Below, piece after piece: positions 8,809 through 19,000 of a DNA stretch of 64,000 nucleotides. Both the position numbers and the translations under genes were made by a program. The stretch's first letter is position 1. Every line of letters begins with the position of its first letter. Source of the stretch: Acidimicrobiales bacterium (GTDB taxonomy: Bacteria; Actinomycetota; Acidimicrobiia; Acidimicrobiales; UBA8592); assembly GCA_030740795.1 (NCBI GenBank), contig JASLWO010000037.1:1-64000 (forward strand). The letters run 5' to 3'. A model generated the notes under the pieces. It searched no databases. It was not told where the DNA came from and worked only from the letters and a program-made list of their open reading frames with translations.

Positions 8809-9270
8809 ATGAAGAATGACTTTGCTTCTCCCAGCGAGCTTAGCGAATTACAAAAAAAAGTTGATGAGTGGTTGCAGAATCAACTGAACGAAAATTTTGT
8901 TATCCAATCAGTTGATTATGACCAAGAAGAAGACCGATGGCATGTGAGAATTCTTGGAGAAGAAAAACAGAATTACATGATTTGGGTGACATTGGGTCAA
9001 AGAACTCTTCATTTTGAAACATATGTTATGCCAGAGCCCGAAGAGAATGAAGGAAAATTTTATGAACACCTGCTCCGAAGGAACCAAAAACTTCACGCGA
9101 TCTCATTTTCAATTGGAGCCGAAAATGCCGTATACCTTTCAGGTGAACTTCATAACCAATGGATCTCTGAGGAAAATCTTGATTGGATGATTGGCAGTAT
9201 CTACGCAGCTATTGAACTTAGTTTTAAAACCGCACTACGCATAGGTTTCGCATCAAGGTTCAACGAGTAA
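8809..9270 (+). CDS. YbjN domain-containing protein
   Basis: Size, composition and position after mshA as in other actinobacteria. Confidence 0.75.
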   Translation: MKNDFASPSELSELQKKVDEWLQNQLNENFVIQSVDYDQEEDRWHVRILGEEKQNYMIWVTLGQRTLHFETYVMPEPEENEGKFYEHLLRRNQKLHAISFSIGAENAVYLSGELHNQWISEENLDWMIGSIYAAIELSFKTALRIGFASRFNE

Positions 9271-9334
9271 CTACTTTCTAAACAATGCTTTTAAAAGGTA
9301 CTCACATCTATCTTGAACCTACTAGCTTTAAACC

Positions 9335-10126
9335 ATGGGAAAGAAGCTTTCAATAGTAGGTGGCGGCAAGATGGGAGAAGCGCTCCTTGCAGGACTTGTT
9401 ACTTCAAAATGGGCAGAACCTGACGAATTGTCAGTCATTGAACCTGATGAGAATCGCATCAAAGAACTCAAAGAGAAATATAAGGAGACGACCTTTTCTG
9501 ATGAACTTCTAGTCAGCGAAAATTTTCTTCTTGCGGTGAAACCCCAAATGGTTTCAGCTATATGTCAAGAGATCAACGAAATGAAACCAAAACGAGTAAT
9601 TTCAATAGCTGCGGGAATCACAATTAATTCGATAGAAAGCGAACTTTCAAAGGGAACAGCCGTAGTGCGCGTTATGCCTAACACCCCAGCGATGATTGGT
9701 GAAGGTATGTCAGCGATTGCACCTGGGACAAGTGCCACTAAAGAAGATCTTGACTGGGCTAGCTCAATTCTTTCCGCTGTCGGGGAAGTAGTAGTAGTAG
9801 ATGAGAATACGCTTGATGCAGTTACGGGACTTAGCGGATCTGGACCGGCGTACCTATTTCTATTAGCTGAAGCAATGATCGCAGCAGGGATAGCTAATGG
9901 GCTTGACCCAAGCGTCGCTGACTTGTTGACAAGGCAAACTCTGTTAGGGGCTTCGAGTCTCCTCTCTACATCAGGAGTTGCGCCTTTAGACCTTAGAACT
10001 TCAGTCACTTCTCCTAATGGAACTACCGCAGCCGCTATAGAATCCTTTGAAAAGAATCAATTTTTAGCACTAGTCAATGACGCTATTACTGCAGCGACTG
10101 AGAGATCAAAAGAGCTCGGACAGTAG
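9335..10126 (+). CDS. proC: Pyrroline-5-carboxylate reductase
   Basis: GGGKMGEALL, RVMPNTPAMIGEGMSA, LSGSGPAYLF, VTSPNGTTAAAI. Confidence 0.95.
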   Translation: MGKKLSIVGGGKMGEALLAGLVTSKWAEPDELSVIEPDENRIKELKEKYKETTFSDELLVSENFLLAVKPQMVSAICQEINEMKPKRVISIAAGITINSIESELSKGTAVVRVMPNTPAMIGEGMSAIAPGTSATKEDLDWASSILSAVGEVVVVDENTLDAVTGLSGSGPAYLFLLAEAMIAAGIANGLDPSVADLLTRQTLLGASSLLSTSGVAPLDLRTSVTSPNGTTAAAIESFEKNQFLALVNDAITAATERSKELGQ

Positions 10127-10177
10127 AGTCAGTCAATTCTCCTAGTTCGATTTGCACTTTCTCCACACGCGCCTAAG

Positions 10178-10405
10178 GTGACGCTTCAGGAGATGATGAG
10201 GCCATTTATGTTGAATGAAAAAACCCCACTACCGAAATTTATGACAGTCGGTGAGGTAGCGGACTTTATGAGAGTTTCTTCTATGACAGTTTATAGGCTT
10301 ATCAAAGCGGGAGATCTGCGAGCAGCTAGAGTTGGGAAATCTTACCGGATACGGGAAGAAGATATCAACGCCTTCTTGGCAAGTCGTTATAACCAGACTG
10401 GCTGA
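10178..10405 (+). CDS. Excisionase-family helix-turn-helix DNA-binding protein
   Basis: MTVGEVADFMRVSSMTVYRLIKAGDLRAARVGKSYRIREEDINAFL. Confidence 0.9.
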   Translation: MTLQEMMRPFMLNEKTPLPKFMTVGEVADFMRVSSMTVYRLIKAGDLRAARVGKSYRIREEDINAFLASRYNQTG

Positions 10406-10446
10406 AAACGACCTTAAAGAATTTCTAGAAACTGTACAATTGAATC

Positions 10447-11304
10447 GTGACTGTATCTAGATATTCAACAATCAGTTTCCTAAGCGATTTTGGCAGCAAG
10501 GACGAATTTGTTGGCGTGGTAAAGTCTGTGATCCGCTCAATAAATCAAGACGTGAAAGTTGTTGATATCACCCACGGTGTGAAACCACATGACATTAGGG
10601 CTGGTGGCTTAGCTCTCGCTCGAGCATCTCAGTATTTGAACCCAGGTGTTATTCTCGCAGTCGTCGATCCAGGTGTTGGTACCGCTAGAAGGGCGATCGC
10701 TTTAGAAATAAATAACGGAGAATATGTTTTCGTAGGTCCTGACAATGGTCTTTTAGCTCCCGCTATTGCAATGATTGGAGAAATAAGTCAGGCGGTTGAA
10801 TTAGATAAACCAGAATTTCATTTACCAACCTTGTCTTCAACATTTGCTGGGAGAGATGTATTTGCACCAGCAGCAGCTCATTTGTGCAAGGGGATAGAAA
10901 TTTGTGATTTAGGTACCTTGATTTCCCTATCATCTCTACACCCAGGATTACTTCCTGTTTCTTCGAAAGAAGACAACAAGGTTATTGCTGAAATTCTATG
11001 GAAGGATCATTTCGGCAACCTCCAACTGAATGTATCAGAAGAAGACATTGCCGATTTCGGTGAACACATGCTTGTGCATGTGGGTGGCAACGTACGAGGG
11101 ATCCGACGAGCAAAGAGTTTTGAGGAAATCCCAGAATCTGAAATTGGTATCATTGTTGACTCTTATGGATTGCTTGCTCTCACAATGTTTGGACGTTCGG
11201 TCGCAGAAGAACTCCGAGCAGATGAACGACAGCAGGTAAAAATTGAGAATGGTACGGCTTCAGAAGGTACTTCGACGCCAATCACATTAAAAGGAAAATC
11301 ATGA
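10447..11304 (+). CDS. SAM hydroxide adenosyltransferase (DUF62 family)
   Basis: SFLSDFGSKDEFVGVVK, DITHGV, VDPGVGTARR, VGPDNGLL, FAGRDVFAPAAA. Confidence 0.9.
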   Translation: MTVSRYSTISFLSDFGSKDEFVGVVKSVIRSINQDVKVVDITHGVKPHDIRAGGLALARASQYLNPGVILAVVDPGVGTARRAIALEINNGEYVFVGPDNGLLAPAIAMIGEISQAVELDKPEFHLPTLSSTFAGRDVFAPAAAHLCKGIEICDLGTLISLSSLHPGLLPVSSKEDNKVIAEILWKDHFGNLQLNVSEEDIADFGEHMLVHVGGNVRGIRRAKSFEEIPESEIGIIVDSYGLLALTMFGRSVAEELRADERQQVKIENGTASEGTSTPITLKGKS

Positions 11305-11390
11305 GAAAAGCGACGTCATTAGCGGTCTTCGTTCTTCTCGGCATGATTCTTTTAGCAAGTCTTTTGCAACTCTTCTTTCTCGCTAGATAA
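11301..11390 (+). CDS. 29-aa single-TM microprotein MRKATSLAVFVLLGMILLASLLQLFFLAR
   Basis: ATGA overlap with preceding CDS, AAGGAAAA upstream, single hydrophobic helix. Confidence 0.45.
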   Translation: MRKATSLAVFVLLGMILLASLLQLFFLAR

Positions 11391-11554
11391 TTTTCTGTTG
11401 CTCGGTTACCTCTAATGAAAAACCGCGATAAGTTTAGATAGAACAGTAAATAAATCTCAGCACACCAAAATCACTTTTGGTTTGGCACGAATGTTTCGTT
11501 TCAGCGATGCTAGAGATAGCCCACTAGGGCAAACTAATCAAGGATTGTCACAGC

Positions 11555-12817
11555 TTGTCTCTTGTCGTAATCGGAATTAATAACAGAACTATGCCGCTTG
11601 ATCTCTTTGAGCGCTTTGCTATCCAAGATGATGGCCTACCAAAGGCAATAGCGGATGTCATTGCTCGACGTAATGTGAGCGAAGCGATAGTTCTATCAAC
11701 ATGCAATCGGTTAGAGGTGTATGTATACGCTGAAAAATTCCATGGAGCGTATCAAGACGTGAGGGATTTCCTCACAGAGACTGCTGGTGTAGCCCCTGAG
11801 GAATTCAACGATTACCTATACGCACACTATGAACATGAAGCGATCAGTCATCTTTTCTCAGTTACCAGCGGTTTAGATTCTGCAATAGTCGGAGAGAACC
11901 AAGTACAACACCAAGTGAAGGTGGCTTGGGAGCGAGCACGAGAAGAAGGAGCATGTGGGACTGTAATCAATTCGGCATTCCGGCGAGCACTTGAAGTAGG
12001 GAAAAGGGTTCGGACAGAAACAAATGTTGGAGAAGATATTTCATCTATCAGTCAGGCCTGCGTTGAATTAGCTCAACGATCACTTGGCGGTTTCGCTGAC
12101 CGAAAAGTTTTAGTAGTTGGAGCAGGTGAAGTCAGCGATGGGGTAGCTAATTCGCTCAAGGATGAAGGAGCTAGTGAAATCTACTTCGTTAATCGAAGTT
12201 TTGATAGGGCCGAAGCACTAGCCAACATGTCAGGAGGTCATGCACTGCCATATGAGGAGCTTAATGAAATACTCAAAGAAGTTGATGTTCTCATAAGCGC
12301 CACGGCAGCGAACTCGTACATCCTCAATCAAAAACAAGTTCAAGAGGTAATGTCAAGCCGAGCAGGTAGGGAACTCCTAATGGTGGATATAGCAGTACCA
12401 CGTGATGTTGACCCGCAAGTTGCACATTTAGATGGAGTCACTCTTATAGATATAGATACGCTTTGGTCATCGCATTCGCATACAGCACTTATTGGGGATA
12501 ATAAGGAATACGTCAAGGCTTTGACAATCATACAAGAAGAGTTAAATAGGTTTCTGGAAGATCAATCAGCCCGGCAGGTAGCACCTTTGATAGCTGGATT
12601 CCGAAATGGGGCTGAAGAGATTCGACAAGCTGAACTGAAACGCTTTGCTAGCCAACTTTCAGATCTAACTGATGAACAACGAGAACTTGTGGAATCACTC
12701 ACCCAAGGTATTCTTGGGAAACTTCTTCATGATCCGACCGTTTCGCTCAGTGAAGCTGCTGGGTCGCCACGTGGTGAACGTTTAGCCGACGCTCTCCGCG
12801 AACTCTTCAATCTCTAG
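11555..12817 (+). CDS. hemA: Glutamyl-tRNA reductase
   Basis: STCNRLEVYV, SGLDSAIVGENQV, VVGAGEVSDGVA; TTG start. Confidence 0.96.
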   Translation: MSLVVIGINNRTMPLDLFERFAIQDDGLPKAIADVIARRNVSEAIVLSTCNRLEVYVYAEKFHGAYQDVRDFLTETAGVAPEEFNDYLYAHYEHEAISHLFSVTSGLDSAIVGENQVQHQVKVAWERAREEGACGTVINSAFRRALEVGKRVRTETNVGEDISSISQACVELAQRSLGGFADRKVLVVGAGEVSDGVANSLKDEGASEIYFVNRSFDRAEALANMSGGHALPYEELNEILKEVDVLISATAANSYILNQKQVQEVMSSRAGRELLMVDIAVPRDVDPQVAHLDGVTLIDIDTLWSSHSHTALIGDNKEYVKALTIIQEELNRFLEDQSARQVAPLIAGFRNGAEEIRQAELKRFASQLSDLTDEQRELVESLTQGILGKLLHDPTVSLSEAAGSPRGERLADALRELFNL

Positions 12818-12830
12818 TAGCGTAAAGGGA

Positions 12831-13694
12831 ATGAAGCTAAGGGCCGCGACTAGAGGAAGCCCACTTGCCCTCTGGCAAACAAGCTATGTTGCTTCACTTC
12901 TACAGCCCCTAGGTATTGAAGTTGAGCCACTTGTAGTAAAGACCGTGGGAGATCAAGACCAAAGTAGCCCTTTGCATGCAATCGGGGGTCAGGGTATTTT
13001 CGTTAAAGAAATCCAGCAAGCTGTTCTTGATGAGAAAGCTAACTTTGCTGTTCATTCGCTGAAAGATCTACCTTCGCTTCCAGTTAATGGATTATTACTC
13101 GCTTCAGTTCCAAGACGAGGTGATCCAAGGGATGTCCTTGTTGGTTGCAGATTAGAAGACTTACCTTCTGGCGCGAATATTGCAACTGGCTCAGTTCGAA
13201 GAAAAGCACAATTAACTGCTTTACGCCCAGATCTAAATTTTCATGAATTACGAGGGAATATTGAAACTCGACTCGCTAAAGCAGAAAATTTCGACGCTAT
13301 CGTAATGGCTTCAGTAGCACTTAAACGTCTTAATTTGAATCCCAGCATTGTTGACACTCTTGAACCAAGCATAATGATTCCCCAAGTTGGGCAAGGAGCC
13401 ATTGGACTTGAATGCCTGACCGAAGACACAGAATTGCGAATCCTATTGGAACGAATTGAAGACAGAGATTCGCGCACACTTATCAATGCTGAACGTGAGT
13501 TCCTCATTCAAATAGGAGCGGACTGCAGTCAACCAGTAGCGGGACACGCCACCTTTGAAGCAGGAAGTATTCGGCTAAGAGCATTTTTAGGCAATGAAGA
13601 AACGAAACGAGTTTTTTTTGATGACCGCATAGGATCAAATGCGGAACTCTTAGGGCGAGATTCAGCAACTGCGCTACTTGAAAAAATGAACTAA
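12831..13694 (+). CDS. hemC: Hydroxymethylbilane synthase
   Basis: ATRGSPLALWQ, FVKEIQQAVL, VHSLKDLP, GSVRRKAQL, LRGNIETRL. Confidence 0.96.
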   Translation: MKLRAATRGSPLALWQTSYVASLLQPLGIEVEPLVVKTVGDQDQSSPLHAIGGQGIFVKEIQQAVLDEKANFAVHSLKDLPSLPVNGLLLASVPRRGDPRDVLVGCRLEDLPSGANIATGSVRRKAQLTALRPDLNFHELRGNIETRLAKAENFDAIVMASVALKRLNLNPSIVDTLEPSIMIPQVGQGAIGLECLTEDTELRILLERIEDRDSRTLINAEREFLIQIGADCSQPVAGHATFEAGSIRLRAFLGNEETKRVFFDDRIGSNAELLGRDSATALLEKMN

Positions 13695-14455
13695 TGCGAT
13701 GCAATGAACAAGAAATATTTCAACCTAAAAAAACAATAGTTACCCGAGCGTTTTCACAGGCCACCCAACTCTTAGACAAACTTTCTGCGTTGGGTATAGA
13801 TCCAATTCCTTTACCAACCATTGAAATACAAGCTCCAAGTGATGGAGGTAAAGAATTACGTGAATCTATTCAAAATTTAGAAGACTATGACTGGGTAATT
13901 CTCACATCTGCAAACGGGGTTGAAATGTTCCTGCAGGAAGTAAGTGACATAAGCGTATTGGAGCGAACCCAAATTGCTGCAATAGGTCTCGGAACTAAAC
14001 AAGCACTGAAAGAGTACGGTTTGGAAACAGATCTAATTCCAAATGATTATGTGGCTGAAGGATTACTAGAAGTGTTTCCAGATTTTCAAGAAGAGGGAAG
14101 GATACTTCTTCCAAGAGGAGCTAAGGGGAGAGATGTTCTTCCCGAAACTCTTCGTGAAGCAGGGTGGATTGTTGATGTGATACCTACTTATCAAACATGT
14201 ATTCCTGAAAAATTTGACCCATTTGATAATCAAACGATTGGAGCGGATTCTATTATTTTCACTTCAGCTTCAACAGTTGAGAACTTTGTAAAAATGTACG
14301 GACTAGAGAATATGCCCCCCAATCTTATTTCTATTGGCCCAATAACAACTAAATCCATTCACTCATTAGATCTTCATGTTGCTTTAGAAGCAGACCCTCA
14401 CACTATTCAGGGAATAATAGACTGCTTGCAGGTCCAATTCGAAAAATTGCGTTAA
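13694..14455 (+). CDS. hemD: Uroporphyrinogen-III synthase
   Basis: Position between hemC and hemB; VILTSANGVEMF, IIFTSASTVENFV. Confidence 0.9.
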   Translation: MRCNEQEIFQPKKTIVTRAFSQATQLLDKLSALGIDPIPLPTIEIQAPSDGGKELRESIQNLEDYDWVILTSANGVEMFLQEVSDISVLERTQIAAIGLGTKQALKEYGLETDLIPNDYVAEGLLEVFPDFQEEGRILLPRGAKGRDVLPETLREAGWIVDVIPTYQTCIPEKFDPFDNQTIGADSIIFTSASTVENFVKMYGLENMPPNLISIGPITTKSIHSLDLHVALEADPHTIQGIIDCLQVQFEKLR

Positions 14456-14517
14456 CCATCTCTTTTATCATGGCCGTTGCCTTCGTGACCTGACAATGTC
14501 ACTCATATACTAGAAAA

Positions 14518-15492
14518 GTGCCATTCCCAGAACAAAGACTTAGAAGACTTAGAAGTACATCTTCGCTACGACGATTAATAGCGGAAACAACTCTTGAAGT
14601 TAATGATCTCGTTGCCCCTTTATTCGTTCGGGAAGGAATCTCAGAACCGCACGAAATCTCTTCACTTCCAGGTGTGGTTCAACACTCAAGAGAGTCTCTT
14701 GTTAGAGAAGTCAATGAGCTCCGAGACTTAGGTATTCCTGGGATTGTCTTATTCGGCATACCTGAGAGGAAAGATTCCACTGGTTCTGAGGCATGGAACC
14801 CCGAAGGCATAGTCCAAGAGGCTATACGGGACTGTAAGAAAGCCGTAGGAGAAGACATAGTTGTGATCGCTGACCTATGTGTAGATGAATACACAGATCA
14901 CGGCCATTGTGGGATCGTGAACGATGATGAAATTATAGACAATGATGCGACGCTGGGGCTTTACAAAAAAATAGCTCAATCACAGGCTAAAGCCGGTGCT
15001 GACATTATCGCTCCCAGCGGAATGATGGACGGACAGGTTGCTGCTATCAGAGAAGCTTTGGATGAAATAAATTTCCAACAAACCCCGATACTCGCGTATT
15101 CAGCGAAATACGCATCTGGATTATACGGACCTTTCCGAGACGCTGTTAATGTGTCATTGGAGAACAGTGACCGCAAGTCATACCAGCAAGATTGGAGAAA
15201 CGCGAGAGAAGCCTTAGCAGAAATCCGTGCTGACCTTTCTGAAGGCGCTGACATGATCATGGTCAAGCCAGCAGTCACATATTTAGACATAATTGCTAAA
15301 GCTCGTGAAATCACCGATGTACCAATAGCTGCTTATCATGTTTCAGGAGAATACGCGATGATCAAAGCAGCCAGTCAACAAGGTTGGATAGATGGCGATC
15401 AAGTTGCCCTAGAGCAACTAACAGCAATAAAAAGAGCGGGTGCGAATTTTATTTTGACGTATCATGCGAAAGAAACTGCAAAAATCCTGTGA
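14518..15492 (+). CDS. hemB: Delta-aminolevulinic acid dehydratase
   Basis: RLRRLRSTSSLRRLIAET, DLCVDEYTDHGHCG, MVKPAVTYLDII. Confidence 0.96.
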   Translation: MPFPEQRLRRLRSTSSLRRLIAETTLEVNDLVAPLFVREGISEPHEISSLPGVVQHSRESLVREVNELRDLGIPGIVLFGIPERKDSTGSEAWNPEGIVQEAIRDCKKAVGEDIVVIADLCVDEYTDHGHCGIVNDDEIIDNDATLGLYKKIAQSQAKAGADIIAPSGMMDGQVAAIREALDEINFQQTPILAYSAKYASGLYGPFRDAVNVSLENSDRKSYQQDWRNAREALAEIRADLSEGADMIMVKPAVTYLDIIAKAREITDVPIAAYHVSGEYAMIKAASQQGWIDGDQVALEQLTAIKRAGANFILTYHAKETAKIL

Positions 15493-16742
15493 ACGAAGAA
15501 TATTTCGAACGAGCAAAACTAGTGATCCCAGGAGGTGTCAACTCTCCGGTCCGCTCTTTCCGTTCTGTTGGAGGAACCCCCTATTTCGTAGATCGTGCCG
15601 AAGGGCCCTACGTATGGGATAGTGACGGCCAAAGATACATTGACTATGTAATGAGCTACGGTCCAGGAATTGTCGGACATTCTCATCCACAAATAATTGA
15701 TGCTGTTCAGCAATCTTCAGGCAATGGGGCGACTTATGGTGCCCCAACCCTCGGTGAAGTAGAGATCGCTGAAGAAATTTGTTCACGCGTTGAAGGTGTG
15801 GAAATGATACGCCTAGTTTCAAGCGGTACAGAAGCGACAATGACTGCTATTCGTCTCGCAAGAGGAGTGACAGGGCGCGATAAAATTGTTAAATTCTCAG
15901 GCCATTATCATGGTCACGCAGACAGCCTTCTAGCAGCAGGAGGAAGCGGTGTGGCGAACCAAGGCATATCCGGTTCTGTGGGAGTTCCCACCAGTGCTGT
16001 TGCAGATACTATCGTCACCCCATGGAATGAAATACCCGATTTGGATGATTCAACTGCGGCATTGATACTTGAGCCTCTTCCCGCAAATATGGGTGTAGTC
16101 CCCCCGAAAGAAAATTTCCTACAGGATTTACGCATAGCGTGTGACGCACATGGCGTACTTCTTATTTTTGATGAAGTTATCACTGGATTCAGACTCGCTA
16201 TGGGTGGGGCATCTCAATGGTTCGGAGTCCAACCAGATATTTGGTGTTTTGGAAAAGTAATAGGTGGAGGACTTCCCATGGGAGCTTACGGTGGGTCACG
16301 TGAGATCATGAGGCACGTCGCTCCTCTTGGTGATGTGTATCAAGCTGGAACCTTGTCAGGTAACCCCATAGCCACAGCAGCTGGACTCGCCCAACTGCGC
16401 CTTCTTAACGTCGATGCGTATGAAAAACTTGAAAAAACAGCAGAAAGACTCAGCGATGGACTTTCAAATATCTTCCAAAGCACAGGCATAGACGTGGTTG
16501 TGCCCAGAGTCGGGTCGCTCCTGAGTATCTTTTTCACCAATCAGAATCCATCTAACTTTGATGAAGCTCTAGCCGCTGCAGAAAATGGGATTTATGCAGA
16601 TTTTTTCCATAGCATGCTAAAGCGCGGCGTTGCTTTAGCTCCAGGTCCCTACGAAGCTTTATTCCTTAGCCTTGCCCATACGGACGAAATTATTGACCAA
16701 ACTCTTGAAATAGCACGCGAGGCAGCCGAAGAATTAACCTAA
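15489..16742 (+). CDS. hemL: Glutamate-1-semialdehyde 2,1-aminomutase
   Basis: GGVNSPVRSF, MSYGPGIVGHSHP, FDEVITGFR; GTG start overlapping hemB stop. Confidence 0.96.
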   Translation: MNEEYFERAKLVIPGGVNSPVRSFRSVGGTPYFVDRAEGPYVWDSDGQRYIDYVMSYGPGIVGHSHPQIIDAVQQSSGNGATYGAPTLGEVEIAEEICSRVEGVEMIRLVSSGTEATMTAIRLARGVTGRDKIVKFSGHYHGHADSLLAAGGSGVANQGISGSVGVPTSAVADTIVTPWNEIPDLDDSTAALILEPLPANMGVVPPKENFLQDLRIACDAHGVLLIFDEVITGFRLAMGGASQWFGVQPDIWCFGKVIGGGLPMGAYGGSREIMRHVAPLGDVYQAGTLSGNPIATAAGLAQLRLLNVDAYEKLEKTAERLSDGLSNIFQSTGIDVVVPRVGSLLSIFFTNQNPSNFDEALAAAENGIYADFFHSMLKRGVALAPGPYEALFLSLAHTDEIIDQTLEIAREAAEELT

Positions 16743-16749
16743 ATCTGAA

Positions 16750-17370
16750 CTACGGTCCCTTGCTTTTTCGATGCGCCCCAAGCCAATATACACCGATGAG
16801 CGACCCTATAAATCCTCCAGAAGTAGAAAGAAATAAATCACCTATCGTATCTCCATAAGTTAATCCTAAGCCTCCACCAGCACCGGTGGTATCTACAGCC
16901 CATTCCATAATTTCCCAAATCACGATCGCTAAAGCCCCAAATCCAACACCTAGTAAAACAGCGTCCTGGTTCTGGTCGTTACGTCGAAAGCGAAAAGCTT
17001 GAAACGCGCATACGAGAAAGACCCAATTGATGCAATGCAAAATATCATCAGTGACAGCGAAATTTTCATATAAACCAGCAACGTTACCGAAAGTGTCAAC
17101 CATGAAAGGAGCCACTAAAAAGGCGTCAGCGACATGAGGATACGGAACCCGTTTTACTTTCCGGAATTTTTCAAACACGGGAATCACAAGCGCCGAACCT
17201 ACAAATAGGGGCACTCGCATTCCCATTGCTTTCCCCTCCAAATAACTAATTGGGAGGAAGAGCGCCATCGCGAAAAGAACAACTATCAGCGTTTTGATTA
17301 GGTAGTTGATTCTCCGAGCCGTATCCGTCGTGTCAAAAAAAGCAACGTTATTGGAAAACGATGATGACAT
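16750..17370 (-). CDS. Multi-TM membrane protein (YjdF/DUF2238-like)
   Basis: DTFGNVAGLYENF..DDILHCINW, IWEIMEWAVD, YGDTIGDL pattern. Confidence 0.55.
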   Translation of the reverse strand: MSSSFSNNVAFFDTTDTARRINYLIKTLIVVLFAMALFLPISYLEGKAMGMRVPLFVGSALVIPVFEKFRKVKRVPYPHVADAFLVAPFMVDTFGNVAGLYENFAVTDDILHCINWVFLVCAFQAFRFRRNDQNQDAVLLGVGFGALAIVIWEIMEWAVDTTGAGGGLGLTYGDTIGDLFLSTSGGFIGSLIGVYWLGAHRKSKGP

Positions 17371-17375
17371 GGTAA

Positions 17376-18977
17376 TTATAAATCTCGATTTTTCTGATAC
17401 CTGTTGATAAGAGACTTAGTAGATGGGTCATGATCAGAGTTGTTTTTAGCCTCGGTAAGATCCGTTGCAATAGTCTCCGTTAGAGATTTCCCTAATTGAA
17501 CCCCCCATTGATCAAAGCTATTAATCTGCCAGAGAACACCCATCGTGAAAACCTTGTGTTCATAAAGTGCGATGAGTTGACCGAGCGTGAAAGGGTCTAA
17601 ACGGTTACCTAAAATCGTTGTACTAGGACGGTTCCCGTCAGAAGATAAATAACCAGTTTCGGTTTTGGAACCAATAGCAAGAGCCTTGCTTTGCGCAAAG
17701 CAATTGGCAAGTAGGATTTCGTGGTTTTTCAGAACCATTTCCCCATCCAAGGTTTCAGTCGGAGGTGTAGGATTACAGAAAGCTATGAAATCAACAGGGA
17801 TAACCGTCGTTCCTTGGTGAAGGAGCTGAAAAAAGGAATGTTGAGCATCTGTTCCTATTCCCCCTAATAGGATCGGGCTTGTTTCGGCATTTACTCTTCT
17901 TCCATCTTCACGAACCTGCTTCCCATTGCTCTCCATTTCTAATTGCTGAAGATAGGAGGGGAAATGTGTTAAGTCTGTTGAGTACGGAATTATCGCATGA
18001 TTTGCATGAGATAAGAAGTTTCTGTTCCAGACTCCAATCATTCCCATGAGAGCGGGAATATTTTGCGATAGTTCTGTTAACCGGAAGTGCTCATCAATAT
18101 TATGGCAGCCGTTCAGCATTGTTTGGAAATTCTCTGACCCAATTGCGATCATTGCTGCAAGACTCACTGAAGAACAGACGGAGAACCTCCCCCCAACCCA
18201 ATCCCAGGTAGGGAAAATATTCTCCGGCAGAATGCCGAAGCTTTCGGCTGCTTTGTGGTTAGCGGTGACGGCAACGAAATGCCGGTGGAGAAGATTAGAT
18301 TCTTCTCCCAATGTCTTTTGCGCCCATTTTAAAGCTACTTGGGCGTTCATAATTGTTTCCGAAGTAGTGAATGACTTTGAATTAATTATGAAAAGTGTTG
18401 ACTCTGGCTCTAAGTAACTCAACTGGGATTCAAGATTTTTGGGGTCAATATTTGATACAAACCGACAGGTAATGTCATTTCCCGAATAAGACCGTAACGC
18501 CGAACTGATCATTAAAGGTCCAAGATGAGAACCGCCAATACCAACGTTCACTATTGAAGTTATCGGCTTTCCTGTTACTCCGACCCACTCTCCGGCTCGC
18601 ACGTTCTCAGCGAACTCACTAGTTTTTATTAGCGCTTCTTTGACTAATGGACTTCCTTGGTCTTCGGATTCACTTGGAACCCGGAGAGCAGTATGTAGGG
18701 CAGGGCGATTTTCAGAAAAATTCATGACTTCACCAGCGAACAAGGACTGAATCTTTTCTGAAAGGTTAAGGCTATTAGCTAGCGATAAGAGAAGATCAAT
18801 TGTCTCATCCGTAACCAGTTGTTTTGAGAAATCAACAAACAAATCCCCAATGTCGAGTGACAAGCTTTCAACACGTGAATAATCTTCAACTAGGAGGTCT
18901 TTAAGCGCACTTGGTTTAAGTGACGAACTATGGCTCTCAAGAGCTTTCCATTCTGGAGAAAGTGTAGGATCAATCAC
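17376..18977 (-). CDS. pgi: Glucose-6-phosphate isomerase
   Basis: VGIGGSHLGPLM, SKSFTTSETI, GGRFSVCSSVSL, QLEMESNGK, INSFDQWGVQLGK. Confidence 0.96.
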   Translation of the reverse strand: MIDPTLSPEWKALESHSSSLKPSALKDLLVEDYSRVESLSLDIGDLFVDFSKQLVTDETIDLLLSLANSLNLSEKIQSLFAGEVMNFSENRPALHTALRVPSESEDQGSPLVKEALIKTSEFAENVRAGEWVGVTGKPITSIVNVGIGGSHLGPLMISSALRSYSGNDITCRFVSNIDPKNLESQLSYLEPESTLFIINSKSFTTSETIMNAQVALKWAQKTLGEESNLLHRHFVAVTANHKAAESFGILPENIFPTWDWVGGRFSVCSSVSLAAMIAIGSENFQTMLNGCHNIDEHFRLTELSQNIPALMGMIGVWNRNFLSHANHAIIPYSTDLTHFPSYLQQLEMESNGKQVREDGRRVNAETSPILLGGIGTDAQHSFFQLLHQGTTVIPVDFIAFCNPTPPTETLDGEMVLKNHEILLANCFAQSKALAIGSKTETGYLSSDGNRPSTTILGNRLDPFTLGQLIALYEHKVFTMGVLWQINSFDQWGVQLGKSLTETIATDLTEAKNNSDHDPSTKSLINRYQKNRDL

Positions 18978-19000
18978 AATTACTATGATTGCACGTTATT

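Noticed and set aside
10178-10405. Excisionase-like HTH protein as evidence for a prophage or integrative element
   Set aside because: No integrase, att-like repeats or phage genes nearby; such small HTH proteins are common chromosomal genes.
15384-15492. Large overlap of hemL with hemB
   Set aside because: Caller start is too far upstream; GTG 15489 gives a normal 4-nt overlap with hemB stop.
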